From Tretioscincus oriximinensis (lineage: Eukaryota; Chordata; Lepidosauria; Squamata; Gymnophthalmidae): a DNA stretch of 64,000 nt. Under the pieces are notes generated by a model. It ran no database searches and was not told where the DNA came from. It saw only the letters and a list, made by a program, of their open reading frames with translations. Shown piece after piece: positions 44,393 through 55,019 of this stretch (the stretch's first letter is position 1; each line of letters begins with the position of its first letter). Location of the stretch: positions 1,586,737-1,650,736 of the forward strand of contig JAJVDF010000237.1 in NCBI GenBank assembly GCA_022410635.1, in the 5' to 3' direction. Position numbers and translations under genes: made by a program.

Positions 44393-44915
44393 GGCGACGG
44401 CGTCGAGGACCCCCGGGCGGGCGGGCAGGCAGGGGACTTTCCCGCCCCCTCCCACCTAGCCAANCTCAAAATGGAGAGCCCAGCAGCCCAACTTTACGCA
44501 CGGCCAGGGAACGGAAGGGGAGGAAAGGCTTGGCGCCCTGCCTGGCGGTGGAGGGGACCGGCAGCCGCCCGCCTCTCCCCGCCACCCGACGTCCTAGGAA
44601 GGAGGCGGACAAAGGCGGAAGCGATCCGCCCGCCCTCGGGGTGCCCCGCGCGCTCCCCGCCCGCGAATCCTGCAATTGCGCCCCTTGCGCCTCCGAGGAC
44701 GCAGCGCTTTGGAGACTCCAAAGGCGCGTCGCCGCCGCCGCCGCCGCCGCCTGCAAAGAGAGGGAGGGTCGTGGGTCTCCTCCTTCGGGATCGTCGGTCA
44801 CAAGACAGGCCTGCTCACGTGATCCCCGGGCGGAGACGCGACGGTGACTCCGCCAGGCGCAGGGAAAGCCCCCGCTCTTAAAGGAGCCGCCACGTGGTAG
44901 CGGGGGAGAGAGTAT
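44393..44915 (-). promoter_or_regulatory. BRI3: CpG-rich promoter region of BRI3 with E-boxes
   Basis: GC- and CpG-rich block immediately upstream of the BRI3 start, with a (GCC)n run at about 44729-44752. A perfect palindrome TCACGTGA lies at 44815-44822 and a second CACGTG at 44891-44896; a third (CCACGTGG) is in intron 1 at 44128-44135. TCACGTGA is the core of TFEB/TFE3 and USF sites. No TATA box is evident. Long open frames across this block on the plus strand are GC-rich artefacts. Confidence 0.75.
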
Positions 44916-44919
44916 TTAT

Positions 44920-45089
44920 TTGATTTAGTTATTTATTTGTACTTTATGTCCCGCCCTATACCCCAAGGTCTCAGGGCGGCCAATCATAGGGTGGCGCATA
45001 TTAACATTTGTTGCTTTCTGCACGGCAGACACCCTGTGAAGTAGGTGGGGCTGAGAGAGTTCTAAAGAACTGTGACTGGCCCAAGTCCA
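44920..45089 (-). mobile_element. Sauria-type SINE with L2 tail, cut by the gap
   Basis: (AAAT)-type tail and CCGCCCTATACCCCAAGGTC (inverse L2 tip) followed by GTGAAGTAGGTGGGGCTGAG; head lost in the N run. It lies directly upstream of the BRI3 CpG block. Confidence 0.83.
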
Positions 45090-45540
45090 NNNNNNNNNNN
45101 NNNNNNNNNNNNNNNNNNNNNNNNNNNNNNNNNNNNNNNNNNNNNNNNNNNNNNNNNNNNNNNNNNNNNNNNNNNNNNNNNNNNNNNNNNNNNNNNNNNN
45201 NNNNNNNNNNNNNNNNNNNNNNNNNNNNNNNNNNNNNNNNNNNNNNNNNNNNNNNNNNNNNNNNNNNNNNNNNNNNNNNNNNNNNNNNNNNNNNNNNNNN
45301 NNNNNNNNNNNNNNNNNNNNNNNNNNNNNNNNNNNNNNNNNNNNNNNNNNNNNNNNNNNNNNNNNNNNNNNNNNNNNNNNNNNNNNNNNNNNNNNNNNNN
45401 NNNNNNNNNNNNNNNNNNNNNNNNNNNNNNNNNNNNNNNNNNNNNNNNNNNNNNNNNNNNNNNNNNNNNNNNNNNNNNNNNNNNNNNNNNNNNNNNNNNN
45501 NNNNNNNNNNNNNNNNNNNNNNNNNNNNNNNNNNNNNNNN
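45090..45540. other. Assembly gap (run of N)
   Basis: 451 Ns interrupt a Sauria-type SINE on the left and a TIR-type element on the right. The size may be nominal. Any protein-like frame crossing it is meaningless. Confidence 0.99.
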
Positions 45541-45787
45541 CTGCATCCACCTGCCAGCCACATGCTAGTGTAGTCTATTGCAGGCCCCNAATGGAGCCTG
45601 CCATAGTCTATACTGTTATGTGGCTGGCCAATCTTTCTCCGTGATGTGACCCAGAATAAGGCTCCGTATGGATGGGACCCAAGACTCCATCTCTACATCA
45701 CTTATTTATTCCACTATAGCTGGATATTCCACCATAAAACCCTGTGGGGAGGGATTTATTCCAGAATATTCATGCTTTATTAAAATA

Positions 45788-46019
45788 CAGGGTGCTTCAA
45801 AAATGTATACACACTTTGAACTTCCATAGAAAATTTATTTACTATTATACAAAGTTAAATTTCAGGATTTCCCGATTTGAACAGTATTAACATTTGTTAT
45901 TTATGTTTTATTTACATTGGACTTTAAGCTTTCTAATTTCCTGAAATTTAACTTTGTAGAACAGTAAATAAATTTTCTATGGAAGTTCAAAGTGTGTATA
46001 CATTTTTTGAAGCACCCTG
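45788..46019. mobile_element. Tc1/mariner-type MITE, long-armed copy
   Basis: Ends CAGGGTGCTTCAAAAATG and TTTTTTGAAGCACCCTG, TA on both sides (45786-45787, 46020-46021); arms about 80 bases, up to TTAAATTTCAGGA / TCCTGAAATTTAA. 232 bp, no transposase. Confidence 0.9.
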
Positions 46020-46144
46020 TATATTTTATTACCTTTAATGGGGATTGGAGACTGGAAGATTGTGGGTCCTCTAAAATGGATATGATCCACTTCTTTTTGC
46101 TATGTCTGGATACAACCTCTGGCCAGGGATCCTAATCAAATCAC

Positions 46145-46705
46145 TTGGGCTACAGTCACTCCTAAAGGTTTCATCCAGCTTCACTTTCAGAGCGAGAGAA
46201 ACTATCAGCAGATACTTGCAATTTCACCNAAGGCAGAACTGCAAAGACAAACTGAAGAAGGCTGGAAAGTAAAAGTGTGTCCATAACTCTTTTCCCCGAA
46301 CATAAAAATGGACAGCAAACCCCTCCTGCAGGACAAAAGAATATTATTTTTTCTTTCCAGNTTTTCAACGTCATACGTGACATTATAGACGATGCTCCAG
46401 ACCATCTTCCTGATTCTCTACTTCCTGACAGAATTTCTGTTCCCTGTTTTGTGGTTTAAAGTTGTATTTCTGCCTGCTTTTCTATGCTGTTTTTTCATGA
46501 TGAGATGCTTATCATAAAATTATTTTCCTACCATCTCATGTCCTTTCCTTTTCTGATAGAAACAGTATTTAAATTTAATCCAACTTTAATCCTGAAGAAA
46601 GGACTTCATTTATACCAGGGGGTGGAATGGTTTTCTTTCCTGATTTAGTTCAATCTTTCAGGCCTGAAAATGGATTAAAAGGTGCGTGCCTGCAGAGTCT
46701 GGCCA
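46145..46705. mobile_element. TIR-type DNA element, longer copy
   Basis: Left CAGTCACTCCTAAAGGTTTC, right GGATTAAAAGGTGCGTGCC; same family as 43555. No clear transposase frame. Confidence 0.5.
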
Positions 46706-46799
46706 TAGATTGATCTGTTTCAAATGCTGTGCCTTAGTGAAAGAACATTTACTCACTTTTTTCACTCCTTGCATGTTATGACGTATGTTATTTTATAGA

Positions 46800-47130
46800 T
46801 TCCTGCAACTTCCTGTTAGCAGAAAAGTTATTTCCATGGGCAGAACTGAGTACTGATTGGCTGAGAACGAATCATTGTGCACAGGGCTAGCTGTGATGTA
46901 GGCTGGGAGCTATCGTCCAAAGGGCAGGCCCACATAAGGGCTGGGTGGAAGAGGCTTGGACTACACTTCCCAGCAGGCCCTGCTGCCAGCACAACAACAG
47001 CTGTTTCATTTTTTTGATATTTCTACTGGTAATGCTGCTACTTCTTGAAGTTGCTAGGCATCTAAGCTTTTACAGTAAATGGGCATTTGTCATAGTGAAA
47101 AAACAGCATATAAAATCAGGTAGAAATATA
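46800..47130. repeat. Unclassified interspersed repeat
   Basis: CTTCCTGTTAGCAGAAAAGT, CTGATTGGCTGAGAACGAAT, GACTACACTTCCCAGCAGGC and TTGCTAGGCATCTAAGCTTT are shared with 41700-41990, 22990-23180 and 26330-26480. Confidence 0.6.
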
Positions 47131-47206
47131 GTTGATCCCTATAAAGCTGGAAACAAAAATGCTGTCGGAAGATAAAACCCNGAAGGTGATCGTTTATTAT
47201 TGTTGA

Positions 47207-47457
47207 CAANTGGCACAAATGGCACAATTGCTAAGAGCTGGTCNTTCAACAGAGAGATCNGGTTTCGAGGCCCTGTGTCAGATATGGAGAGGGGCGAGCA
47301 CCTTCTACTAGCCTGCAGCTTTTAGCCAACAGCTATTTGAAAGAAAGTAGATTTGCAATTTGCATTTTAATTAAATAAACGAGTATCACCATTAAGCTGG
47401 TGGGGAAGATAGAATAGATGTAAACCTCCAGGTGAATATTAGCCTTGTCGACAGTNA
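47207..47457 (+). mobile_element. Diverged (CTT)n-type SINE, tail lost
   Basis: GGTTTCGAGGCCCTGTGTCA and CTAGCCTGCAGCTTTTAGCC; lies between BRI3 and the likely TECPR1 promoter. Confidence 0.65.
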
Positions 47458-47769
47458 AAATTTATATAGAAGGCAGGTTGGCGAGTGAAGTTATGAAATT
47501 AAGATTAATTTTCGGTATGTAAACCCTAACTGCCAAAATATGTTGTGTGCAATATAGGATCCTATGGGGAAATTATTAAAAAAGGGGAAAAAAATAAAAA
47601 GGGAATATTTTAAATTTTATTTTTTTTATTTTGTATGTGTAAAGAAGTTAAAATTTGTCATTCAAAACATATATATTTCCCCCCCCCCCCAAAAAAATGG
47701 ACAAAAACTGCGTAAACGGATTTCCTCTAATCTGCCTTTATTTATTATCTTCCAAAACGGGAAACTAGG

Positions 47770-48243
47770 AAGGAAGGGAGGAGACCTGGAGACTCGTCAC
47801 ACGGCTCCAACTCGGGCACCGGATAGAACGCCGTGTATATCCATCTGATTCCCTGGCTGGCCAATGACAGCCGAGGGCTCACCTCTCCCAGCCAATGAGC
47901 AAGGAGCTCCGTCTTACCCGGATTTCCTCCTCCACGAGCTCACAGCTGCACACACAGCTGGATGGGCTGTTATTGAAAGAGGCCGGAGGGGAGGATCGCT
48001 TTGGAAGATCCGTCCGGGGGAAAGGAAAGGGGCCCCNGGGAGAGGATCGTTTTTGGGGAGGTTGTGGAAGAGTCACTTGGGCTCTCCATTCATTCCCTCG
48101 ACGGCTCCACCCGGCACCTTGGGATGCTTCCCCTTGGGATTATGTAACGACGCTTTNTTTTGCTTTGGAAAGATGCAGGATCTAGTGGCTCTTCCACCGC
48201 CCCANCCATGGGAATAGCTGCTCCGTGGGTTCCCTCCAGCCAG
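47770..48243 (+). promoter_or_regulatory. TECPR1: Probable TECPR1 promoter and non-coding first exon
   Basis: A locally CpG-richer, repeat-free stretch with two CCAAT boxes (47861-47865 and 47892-47896), ending at a good donor CCAG|GTAGGT (exon end 48243). It lies upstream of the first coding exon of TECPR1, whose acceptor is only 2 bases before its ATG, so at least one non-coding leader exon must exist. This is the best candidate; a weaker alternative is the CCAAT-containing GC-rich stretch ending CTG|GTAAGT near 52692. Transcription start not visible. Confidence 0.5.
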
Positions 48244-48282
48244 GTAGGTCCTTGCAGGATGCTAAAGCCCCACCATCTGGGC

Positions 48283-49430
48283 CCTTGAAGCTGATGGGCA
48301 GAAGAGTGAGGACAGCCAAGGGGAAATGGGTTTNGCTCACCCAGAGGGGCCATTGGTCTCTGGGTTTTACTTTCCAGAAGTGGTGTGGTGGCAGCTAGCA
48401 GCCTGCATAGCTTTGAAGTTAGGAATTCGGCACTTGGAGACCAACAGGAGANAGGTAGGTGCCATGAGCTTTCTGTGACACGGCTGCTTCTCCAGGTGCT
48501 CGGGGACCAAAGTCAAGGACGGACTTTATAGGGAAATGTGTGTAGGAGATGTCAAAGGACATATGACTGTGACATGGGGAGAAAAGCTAAGTGAGAAAAA
48601 ACAGCTAAAGAACATAATGGCATAAGAACATAAGAAGAGCCATACTGGATCAGGCCACAGCCCATCAAGTCCAGCATTCAGTGTCACACAGAGGCCCACC
48701 AGATGCACCTGGGCAGTCCGAACAGAGGAAAGCAAAATATCCTCCTGTTCACGACTCCCTGCAAATGGTATCTCAGGAGTCCTGCCTGTTGCTCCATCCC
48801 AGAGGCAACATCCAGACATCCATCCTAGTACCCATTTATACCCTTGGTGTCCATAAACCTGTCTAGTCCTGTTTTGAAACTATCCAAGCTGTTAGCTACC
48901 ACTACCTCTTCAGGAAGTAAATTCCACAGGCCGATGACCCTCTGGGTGAAAAAATACTTTCCTTTGTCTGTTCTCACTTTTCTACCCAACAGTTTTAAGG
49001 AGTGCCCTCTGGTCCTTGTGTTGTGTGATAGAGAAAAGATTTTTTCTCTATTCACCCCGTCCATCCCATGCATGATTTTGTACACTTCAATCAGATCACC
49101 TCTCAGATGTCACCTTTCAAGGCTGAAGAGTCCCAGATGTTGCAGCCTGACTTCATAAGGGAGGTGCTCTAGACCCTTGATCATTTTTGTTGCCCTTTTC
49201 TGCACCTTCTCCAGTTCCAAAATGTCCCTCTTGAGATGTGGTGACCAGAATTGACCAGAAGGTAGTCCTCTCAAGTAGAGGGAAATGCCTGGAGGAATGA
49301 GATGGGCAGAAGAGTGAGGACAGACAAGGGAAAGTGTTGGGTCATTGGTCCAGAAGTGGGGTGGCGGTGGTAGATAGCAGCATGGATAGCTTTAAGACAG
49401 AATTCAGCAAATTCATGGAAAGCCAACAAA
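48283..49430. mobile_element. CR1 cluster with Penelope pLTR debris
   Basis: A good minus CR1 (48622-49250; frame KLLGRKVRTDKGKYFFTQRV, WNLLPEEVVVANSLDSFKTG) lies between two plus CR1 scraps (48283-48400, 49290-49430) that each abut pLTR sequence (48400-48560 and 49425 onward). Confidence 0.82.
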
Positions 49431-49434
49431 GGGG

Positions 49435-50375
49435 CTGGCAGCACATGGAGATCACAAGAGAAAGGTAGGAGGCACGAGCTCTCGTAGGCACGTCTGTTTC
49501 TTCAGATGCCGTCCTTTGGAGATGATGGTCCTGCTGTTTCCAGTGTTTGAGAAAGATGATGTCTCTCTGACCCTAAGCAAGAGTCCTGTAGAGACTGATG
49601 GATTTCCACTCAGTTCAGCTAATTCTGGTGCTTTCCATGGTAGATTTCAGAGAAGTAGGAAGTCCAGGAAGAGGTTTGGCATCACTTGGAGACGAACAGG
49701 AAGGAGTGAGGTGGCCTGAGCTTTTGCAGACACGTCTACTCCTTCAGATGCTACGTCTACAAAATTTCAGAGAAATAGCCGTGTTAGTCTAGTAGAAAGT
49801 CCAGCAAAGGAGCTAGCAGCACTTTGAGACTAACAGGAGAAAAGTGGGTGGCAGAAGCTTCCGTAGACACGTCGACTTCTTCAGATGCTGAGGGACTCAT
49901 GTCAGGGTCAGGTATTTATAGGAAACTGTGTATGGGAGAAGACAAAGCATATGCAAATGGGATAAGGTGATGAATTGCAGGTTAGAAAAACAGGTAAATA
50001 GCAGAAACTAATCCTCTCATGTGAAAAAGGCCCTGGGGCAACAAGAGGCAATGTCTGGTAGAGAATCAATCAAATACTTAACAGGTTTCATAAAAATGTA
50101 TAGTTGGCCAGGAAACCATTGTCTCTGTTAAGTCCTTTGTTGATGGCTTGGAACTTATGAATGTATTCAAGTTCTGCTGCTTCTCCTTCAAATCTTCCTT
50201 TGTAGTTTCTTTGTTCAAGGGCTGCAATCCTGAGGTCTGAGATGTTGAAATGTTGAAATGTTCAGCAACTGGTTTCTGTGTGTTTCCATTTCGAATATCT
50301 GATTTGTGTCCATTACAAAAATTCATGCCACCTGCCTCTCTCCTGTTAGTCTCCAAGTACTGCACCCCCCCCCCT
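49435..50375 (-). mobile_element. Penelope-like element: GIY-YIG endonuclease relic and repeated pLTR
   Basis: Minus frame 50080-50365 reads GHKSDIRNGNTQKPVAEHFN, the GIY-YIG endonuclease end of Penelope/Neptune-type elements; a frameshift later KFQAINKGLNRDNGF-type sequence follows (conceptual). Downstream on the minus strand is the pLTR (ending TTTCAGAGAAATAGCC at 49768), then at least one more partial pLTR (49435-49767). Non-functional. Confidence 0.85.
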
Positions 50376-50569
50376 TGCTTGACTGTCTGCTAAGAGTAAC
50401 ATGACCATTTCTCTGAAATCAGCTAATGGAAGCCAAGTAGCTATTAGGATGGGAAATCTGGCAGCATTCCTGAAACGCTGCTAGAGAACAGGTGAAGATT
50501 TTACTTCTGTTTCGGACTGCCCAGGTGCAATTTGTGCAATTGGCCCAAGAAAGTAAAATCTGACTTTAC

Positions 50570-51135
50570 TTCTATTTCTTACCTCTTTGTTTGCCAACCA
50601 ATAATGGGATTTAGTTTCTGTGGTCTTAGTTTTTTTTAATGTTGAGTTTGAAACCAACGTTTGTTCTCTCCTCCTTCTCACTTGCCAAGAGGCTCTTTGG
50701 TCCTTCTGCACATTCTACCCTTAGAGTGGCATCAGCTGCNTATCTCAGCTTGTTGATGTTCCTCCTGGTCTTTAATTCCAGGTCTTCTTTCATCTAGCCT
50801 AGCATTTTGCATGATATACTCTGCGTAAAAGTTAATTAAGGAGGGTGACAGTGACTTGCCTTGCTCAACTTTATCTCCCAGTGTTATGGGCACATCACAT
50901 ACAGACATGTCTGATTTATCCCACTCTTTCAGATGTAAAAGTCTAATGGTAAAATTGCACTTCCCATCATTCTTTGTCTTGGCAAAAGGGACTGAGGTTG
51001 TTGGGTGATGCTGTAGACCACATCTAGAAGTCCACATTCAAAGAGCTTCTTTCCCCAGTCCTTGGAACACAAACTTCCATCAGCTTGAGCCCAGGCGGGT
51101 TGTGCTGGGATGTGGCTGTTGGATTTAGAGGTCAA
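50570..51135 (-). pseudogene. Bov-B (RTE) LINE reverse-transcriptase relic
   Basis: Minus frame reads KVEQGKSLSPSLINFYAEYI and MQNARLDERRPGIK, matching the RTE/Bov-B box (QGC-x-LSP-x-LFN-x-YAEYIMRNA). Further 3' in other frames: NVGFKLNIKK-type. Frameshifts and stops throughout. Confidence 0.85.
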
Positions 51136-51289
51136 AGTCCAATGTCAAGGTGATTCCAGAACTTCTGATATCCTAAGTAGTGTCAAAGAAATCATGTGGA
51201 ATTAAAGCTCCAAACTGATCTTTTGCCTTATGTTATGGTTTTATCTACTGCAAATTCCATGTAATACAAATTGAACTGTTATGATAAAC

Positions 51290-51659
51290 TAGTGGAATTA
51301 GCCTGTTGTATTATGGTAATGCACTGGGCTCCAGCTCCCACTCCCCCTTGCTCCCATCCATGCCTCCACCCACTCCTTCCCTCATTTACCCACCTCATCA
51401 CCTTTCGCTTGCTGTTTCTATGTTTCATTCCTTCTTTGTTTGCATTTTCCTTTTCTTTTTTCTTTCTTCCTTCCCTTCTTTATTTTTCCTTCCATCTTTC
51501 ATCCATTCCTTACTTTGTTGTTCCCTTCCTTCCTTTGTTTTTCTCCCAGTACTGAACCCTGGGGTATTCCACTTCACACCTCTTTCCATCCAGAGAACTG
51601 TCCATTTATTACTTCTGATTTCTGTCTTTTAGCCAGTTTCCAACCCAGGACTCAGGTCC
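51290..51659 (-). pseudogene. LINE reverse-transcriptase relic beside tandem array 1
   Basis: Same segment as 57375-57680: plus-strand CTGGGGTATTCCACTTCACA and TAGCCAGTTTCCAACCC are the inverse of an RT stretch, with a pyrimidine-rich tract (51410-51550) replacing the rest. Confidence 0.65.
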
Positions 51660-51955
51660 CTGGAGGATGCCAAAGTTCCGAGCTCTGTTATTGTTCCCTG
51701 GAGGATGCCAAAGTTCTGAGCTCTGTCATTGGTCCTGGAGGCTGCCAAAGTTCTGAGCCCTGTCATTGGTCTCTGGAGGCTGCCAATGTTCGAAGCCTGT
51801 CATTGATCTATGGAGGCTGCCAATGCTCCAAGCCCCGTCATTGGTCTCTGGAGGCTGCCAAAGTTCCAAGCCCTGTCATTGGTCTTTGGAGGCTGCCAAA
51901 GTTCTGAGCCATGTCATTGGTCTCTGGAGGCTGCCAAAGTTCTCAGCTCTGTCAT
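51660..51955. repeat. Tandem array 1, ~37-38-bp unit, 8 copies
   Basis: Unit core GGAGGCTGCCAAAGTTC plus GAGCCCTGTCATTGGTC. Eight units by count, the first two with GGATGCC. Followed by CATACCTCAGAATGTTGAAT, as in array 2. Confidence 0.93.
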
Positions 51956-52814
51956 ACCTCAGAATGTTGAATTTTCCCACACGCCTTTTTTACTTATGCT
52001 TACTGGGCTTTTTTCAGTGGTAGCCCCTTCCCTTTAGCATGCCTTCTCCACTGCTGTTCCCGAGGCACCTACTCTTACAAGCACCTCTTAAAGAACTAGG
52101 TTTCTTTATATGCGAACATTTCCTGTTTGAAAAATGTTTCTTCTCTAACCTTACTCAATGTTTTTCAGATGCTGCAATTTCTGTTTTCGTTTTCGGTTTT
52201 AATGTTCTGCAAACGGCTTTGAATTTNAAAAAAAATACAAAGCCATGTAAAAAATAAAGGCTGAATAAAGAAACAACAAATCTTCTGATCTCTTATGAAA
52301 ATGTCAGACACCCTGTTTAATCTCCAGGCAGCACATAAATAATAATAAATACTTAATGCATGTTATGTGCTATAACCTCATTTGCTTGGATGCACTTCTT
52401 TTCCTAACCACAGCTAGTGCGATCTGAGAAAATTTGTTCAGGCAGTGGCAGCTGGCCACTGTGTTCGTGGGGTTCGGCAAACACTCAGATTAAAATCAAT
52501 TATAAAATCTCCTTTCATAGAGGAGCTGCCAACAAATCAAAAAGCTCCAGGCAGCTTTTTTTAATTGACAAAAGGGGTCGCCAATCCCAGAACCAATGGG
52601 AGGGCTGCCTAGGAGGGGCCACAGTCTCTCNGTCTCCATAGAGGTGCCATTTTGTATTGACATTCAGCTTNCAGACTGAGAGAGAGACTGGTAAGTGCCT
52701 GAATGTGCCTCCTCCCAGCCGCTTTCCNAACTTTGCCAAGGCTGGAGGAACCTNNNNCCCCCCAGCCCCAGACTGCACCANNCACCNCTAGGCATTGGAT
52801 ATTCCCTCTTACAT

Positions 52815-53074
52815 TGAGAGCCAGTTTGGTGTAATGGTTAGAGTGTTGTACTCACACTTGGGAGTCTCTAGGTTCGATTCCCCACTCCTCCATAAAAGCC
52901 AGCTGGGTGACCTTGGGCCAGTCACAGTTCTTTGCAACTCTCCCAGCCCCACTACTTCACAGGGTGTCTGTTGTGGAGAAAGCATCAAAAAGCTATGTGC
53001 NTCACCCTATGGTTGGCCAGCCTGCGGCCTTCAGGTATAGAGCGGGATACAAGTATAAAATAAATAAATAAATA
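52815..53074 (+). mobile_element. Sauria-type SINE carrying an L2 tail
   Basis: AGAGCCAGTTTGGTGTAATG head, GGTTCGATTCCCCACTCCTC, and tail GCCTTCAGGTATAGAGCGGG with (AAAT)n. Confidence 0.87.
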
Positions 53075-53867
53075 CATTCCTTATGGTGTTAGACCATTGT
53101 TTTGGAATTTCTCATCTTGCAGCATTCAAGATCTCCCACCACTGGTCAGGTGATCTATTTACCTGACAAGACAGTTCCACTATCCATTCTTGGGGGCAAA
53201 GTAGCAGAAGTTGGTTTTCCAGGGGATCTCATAGGCTAATGGAGACACATACTTTGTCTGGGAAGGGAGAATGGNAAACTAACAGGATGGGCTTTAAAAA
53301 TTGGACTTTAACTACAGAGGCATAGCATGGAGAGGAAATTAAGGGACAATTGCCCTGGGTGCAATATTCCTAGGGGTCCAGAGTGATCCCGTAGGAGCAG
53401 NTGAGGTGGCAAGATATGCTGTGGCAGGCAGGGTGAGGTGTGTGGCAGACAAGGGGAAGAGGTGTGCAGTGGCGTGGACTCTAGCAATCCATGTTATACC
53501 ACTGTTTAACTATATGCAATACCCAAATTAACTTAACTAACAAAATGGTAACCATACATGGTGATATGGGACGTGTCCAGTCTTAGATCGTACTCGGATC
53601 GTACTGTTAAGAGGATGGAAGGACGATTCCAAGTGGAAAATTTGAAAGTGGTGCGATTATATAATAGATAAAATGGCGGCCGAAATAACATGCAGACTGT
53701 ATAATGATGGGAATATAGAAAAGATAAGAGACTGCAAAGAAACTTGGGAAATGGTTAGCGTTTATTTAAATTACAGGATTACACAAGATGCTAAGAAGTT
53801 TAATTTTCTCTCTGTAAACAAAATTTCTTATATAATATGATTAGATTGTGTCTANTAAATAAGATAG

Positions 53868-54460
53868 ATGCAGAAGTTGCAGAAAAGAGTAACAAGAATG
53901 ATCAAGGGGCTGGAGCACTTTCCTTATGAAGCCAGGCTGCAACAACGTCTGGGCCTCTTCAGCCTCGAAAGACGGAATTTGAGAGGTGATCAAACTGAAG
54001 GGTATAAAACCATGCACGGGATGGATAAGATAGAGAGAAATTATTTTCTCTATCACACCACACTGGGACCAGAAGGCATTCCTTGAAACTGATGGGGCTG
54101 ACGAGTGAGAACAGATAAAGGAAAGTATTTTTTCACCCAGAGGGTTATCAGTTTTTGCAATTTACTTTCAGAAGAGGTGATGGTAACTAGCAGCCTGGAT
54201 AGCTTTAAGACAGAATTAGACAGGTTTATGAACACCAAGGGTATAAATAGCTACTAGGGTGGATCATTTGATGCTGCCTCCAGGATGGAGCAACAGGCAG
54301 TACATCTGAAATACCATTAGCAAGGAGTTGAGAACAGGTGCATATTTTGCCTTCTTCTGTTCAGGCTGCCCAGGTTGTGCCTCTGTGTGAAACAATGTTG
54401 GACTAGATGGGCTCTGTCACACTTCAGCAGGACTCCTGTTATGTTCTTATGCAGATTTCT
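53868..54460 (+). mobile_element. CR1 LINE 3' end
   Basis: Frame VTRMIKGLEHFPYEARLQ and LFSLERRNLRGDQTEGYKTM, then the 3' UTR and GTTATGTTCTTATG. Confidence 0.87.
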
Positions 54461-54564
54461 TAATCTTTACCAATCTCTCTGAGGGGGAGTGGGTGGGTTA
54501 AAATGCATGGCGTAGCTGTACAGTGTAAAATTAACTGGATAATGGAAGTGTTGAGAAAATTAAA

Positions 54565-54676
54565 TAATAATAATAGTAATAGTAGTAGTAATAGTAGCAG
54601 TAATAGTAGTAGTAATAGTAGTAGTAATAGTAGTAATAATAGTAGTAGTAATAGTAATAACAGTAATAATAATAAA
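54565..54676 (+). repeat. (AAT/AGT)n microsatellite next to the TECPR1 acceptor
   Basis: About 110 bases of AAT, AGT and AGC triplets ending 36 bases before the acceptor AG of the first TECPR1 coding exon. Confidence 0.95.
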
Positions 54677-54712
54677 CCTATAGTTATGTAAACACCTTGG
54701 GTTCCTTTTCAG

Positions 54713-54945
54713 CCATGAATACTTCTGGCTCTCTCCTGTGGGCCGTGGATATCTTCGGTAGAGTCTACACATTATCTACCACAGGCCAATACTGGGAACT
54801 ATGCAAAGATGGCGACCTGGAGTTCAAGCGAGTTTCTGCCGTCAAGCAGTGCTGCTGGGCAATTGCTTGTGATAATCAGGTTTATGTTTATGTGCACGCC
54901 AATGACGTCCCCATCCGATACCAGGAGGAAACCTATGAGAATCAG
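54713..54945 (+). CDS. TECPR1: TECPR1 first coding exon
   Basis: TECPR1 (tectonin beta-propeller repeat protein 1) binds ATG12-ATG5 and drives LC3 lipidation on damaged lysosomes. Acceptor TTTTCAG at 54706-54712; ATG at 54715 with G at -3 after splicing; 77 codons to CAG|GTACAT, phase 0. It reads SLLWAVDIFGRVYTLSTTGQ, then FKRVSAVKQCCWAIACDNQV and YVYVHANDVPIR. WAVD.FGRVY is the TECPR-repeat signature. An upstream in-frame ATG (54697) lies in the intron. The N-terminus is two residues longer than the human one I recall. Confidence 0.95.
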
Positions 54946-55019
54946 GTACATAAAGAAGATGAGGCTTCCGAATTAAACCTATTGCTAGTTGTTAAGCCCG
55001 AAAATACTGCCAGGGGTAA

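Noticed and set aside
44132..44881. 249- and 226-codon plus-strand frames opposite BRI3 exon 1
   Set aside because: GC-rich CpG-island composition removes stop codons; no domain, no splice logic, and the minus strand holds the real gene.
45001..45644. Very long open frames crossing the run of Ns on both strands
   Set aside because: They consist almost entirely of undefined residues; the ends are SINE sequence.
51271..51907. 94-155-codon plus-strand frames
   Set aside because: Made of a pyrimidine-rich tract and the 38-bp array; the meaningful reading is the minus-strand RT relic.
52400..52692. GC-rich stretch with CCAAT and donor CTG|GTAAGT as main TECPR1 leader exon
   Set aside because: Possible alternative, but it is less CpG-rich, next to N-containing low-quality sequence and SINE; kept only as an alternative to 48243.
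54697..54714. Upstream in-frame ATG before the TECPR1 start
   Set aside because: It lies on the intron side of the acceptor TTTTCAG; family alignment supports ATG at 54715.
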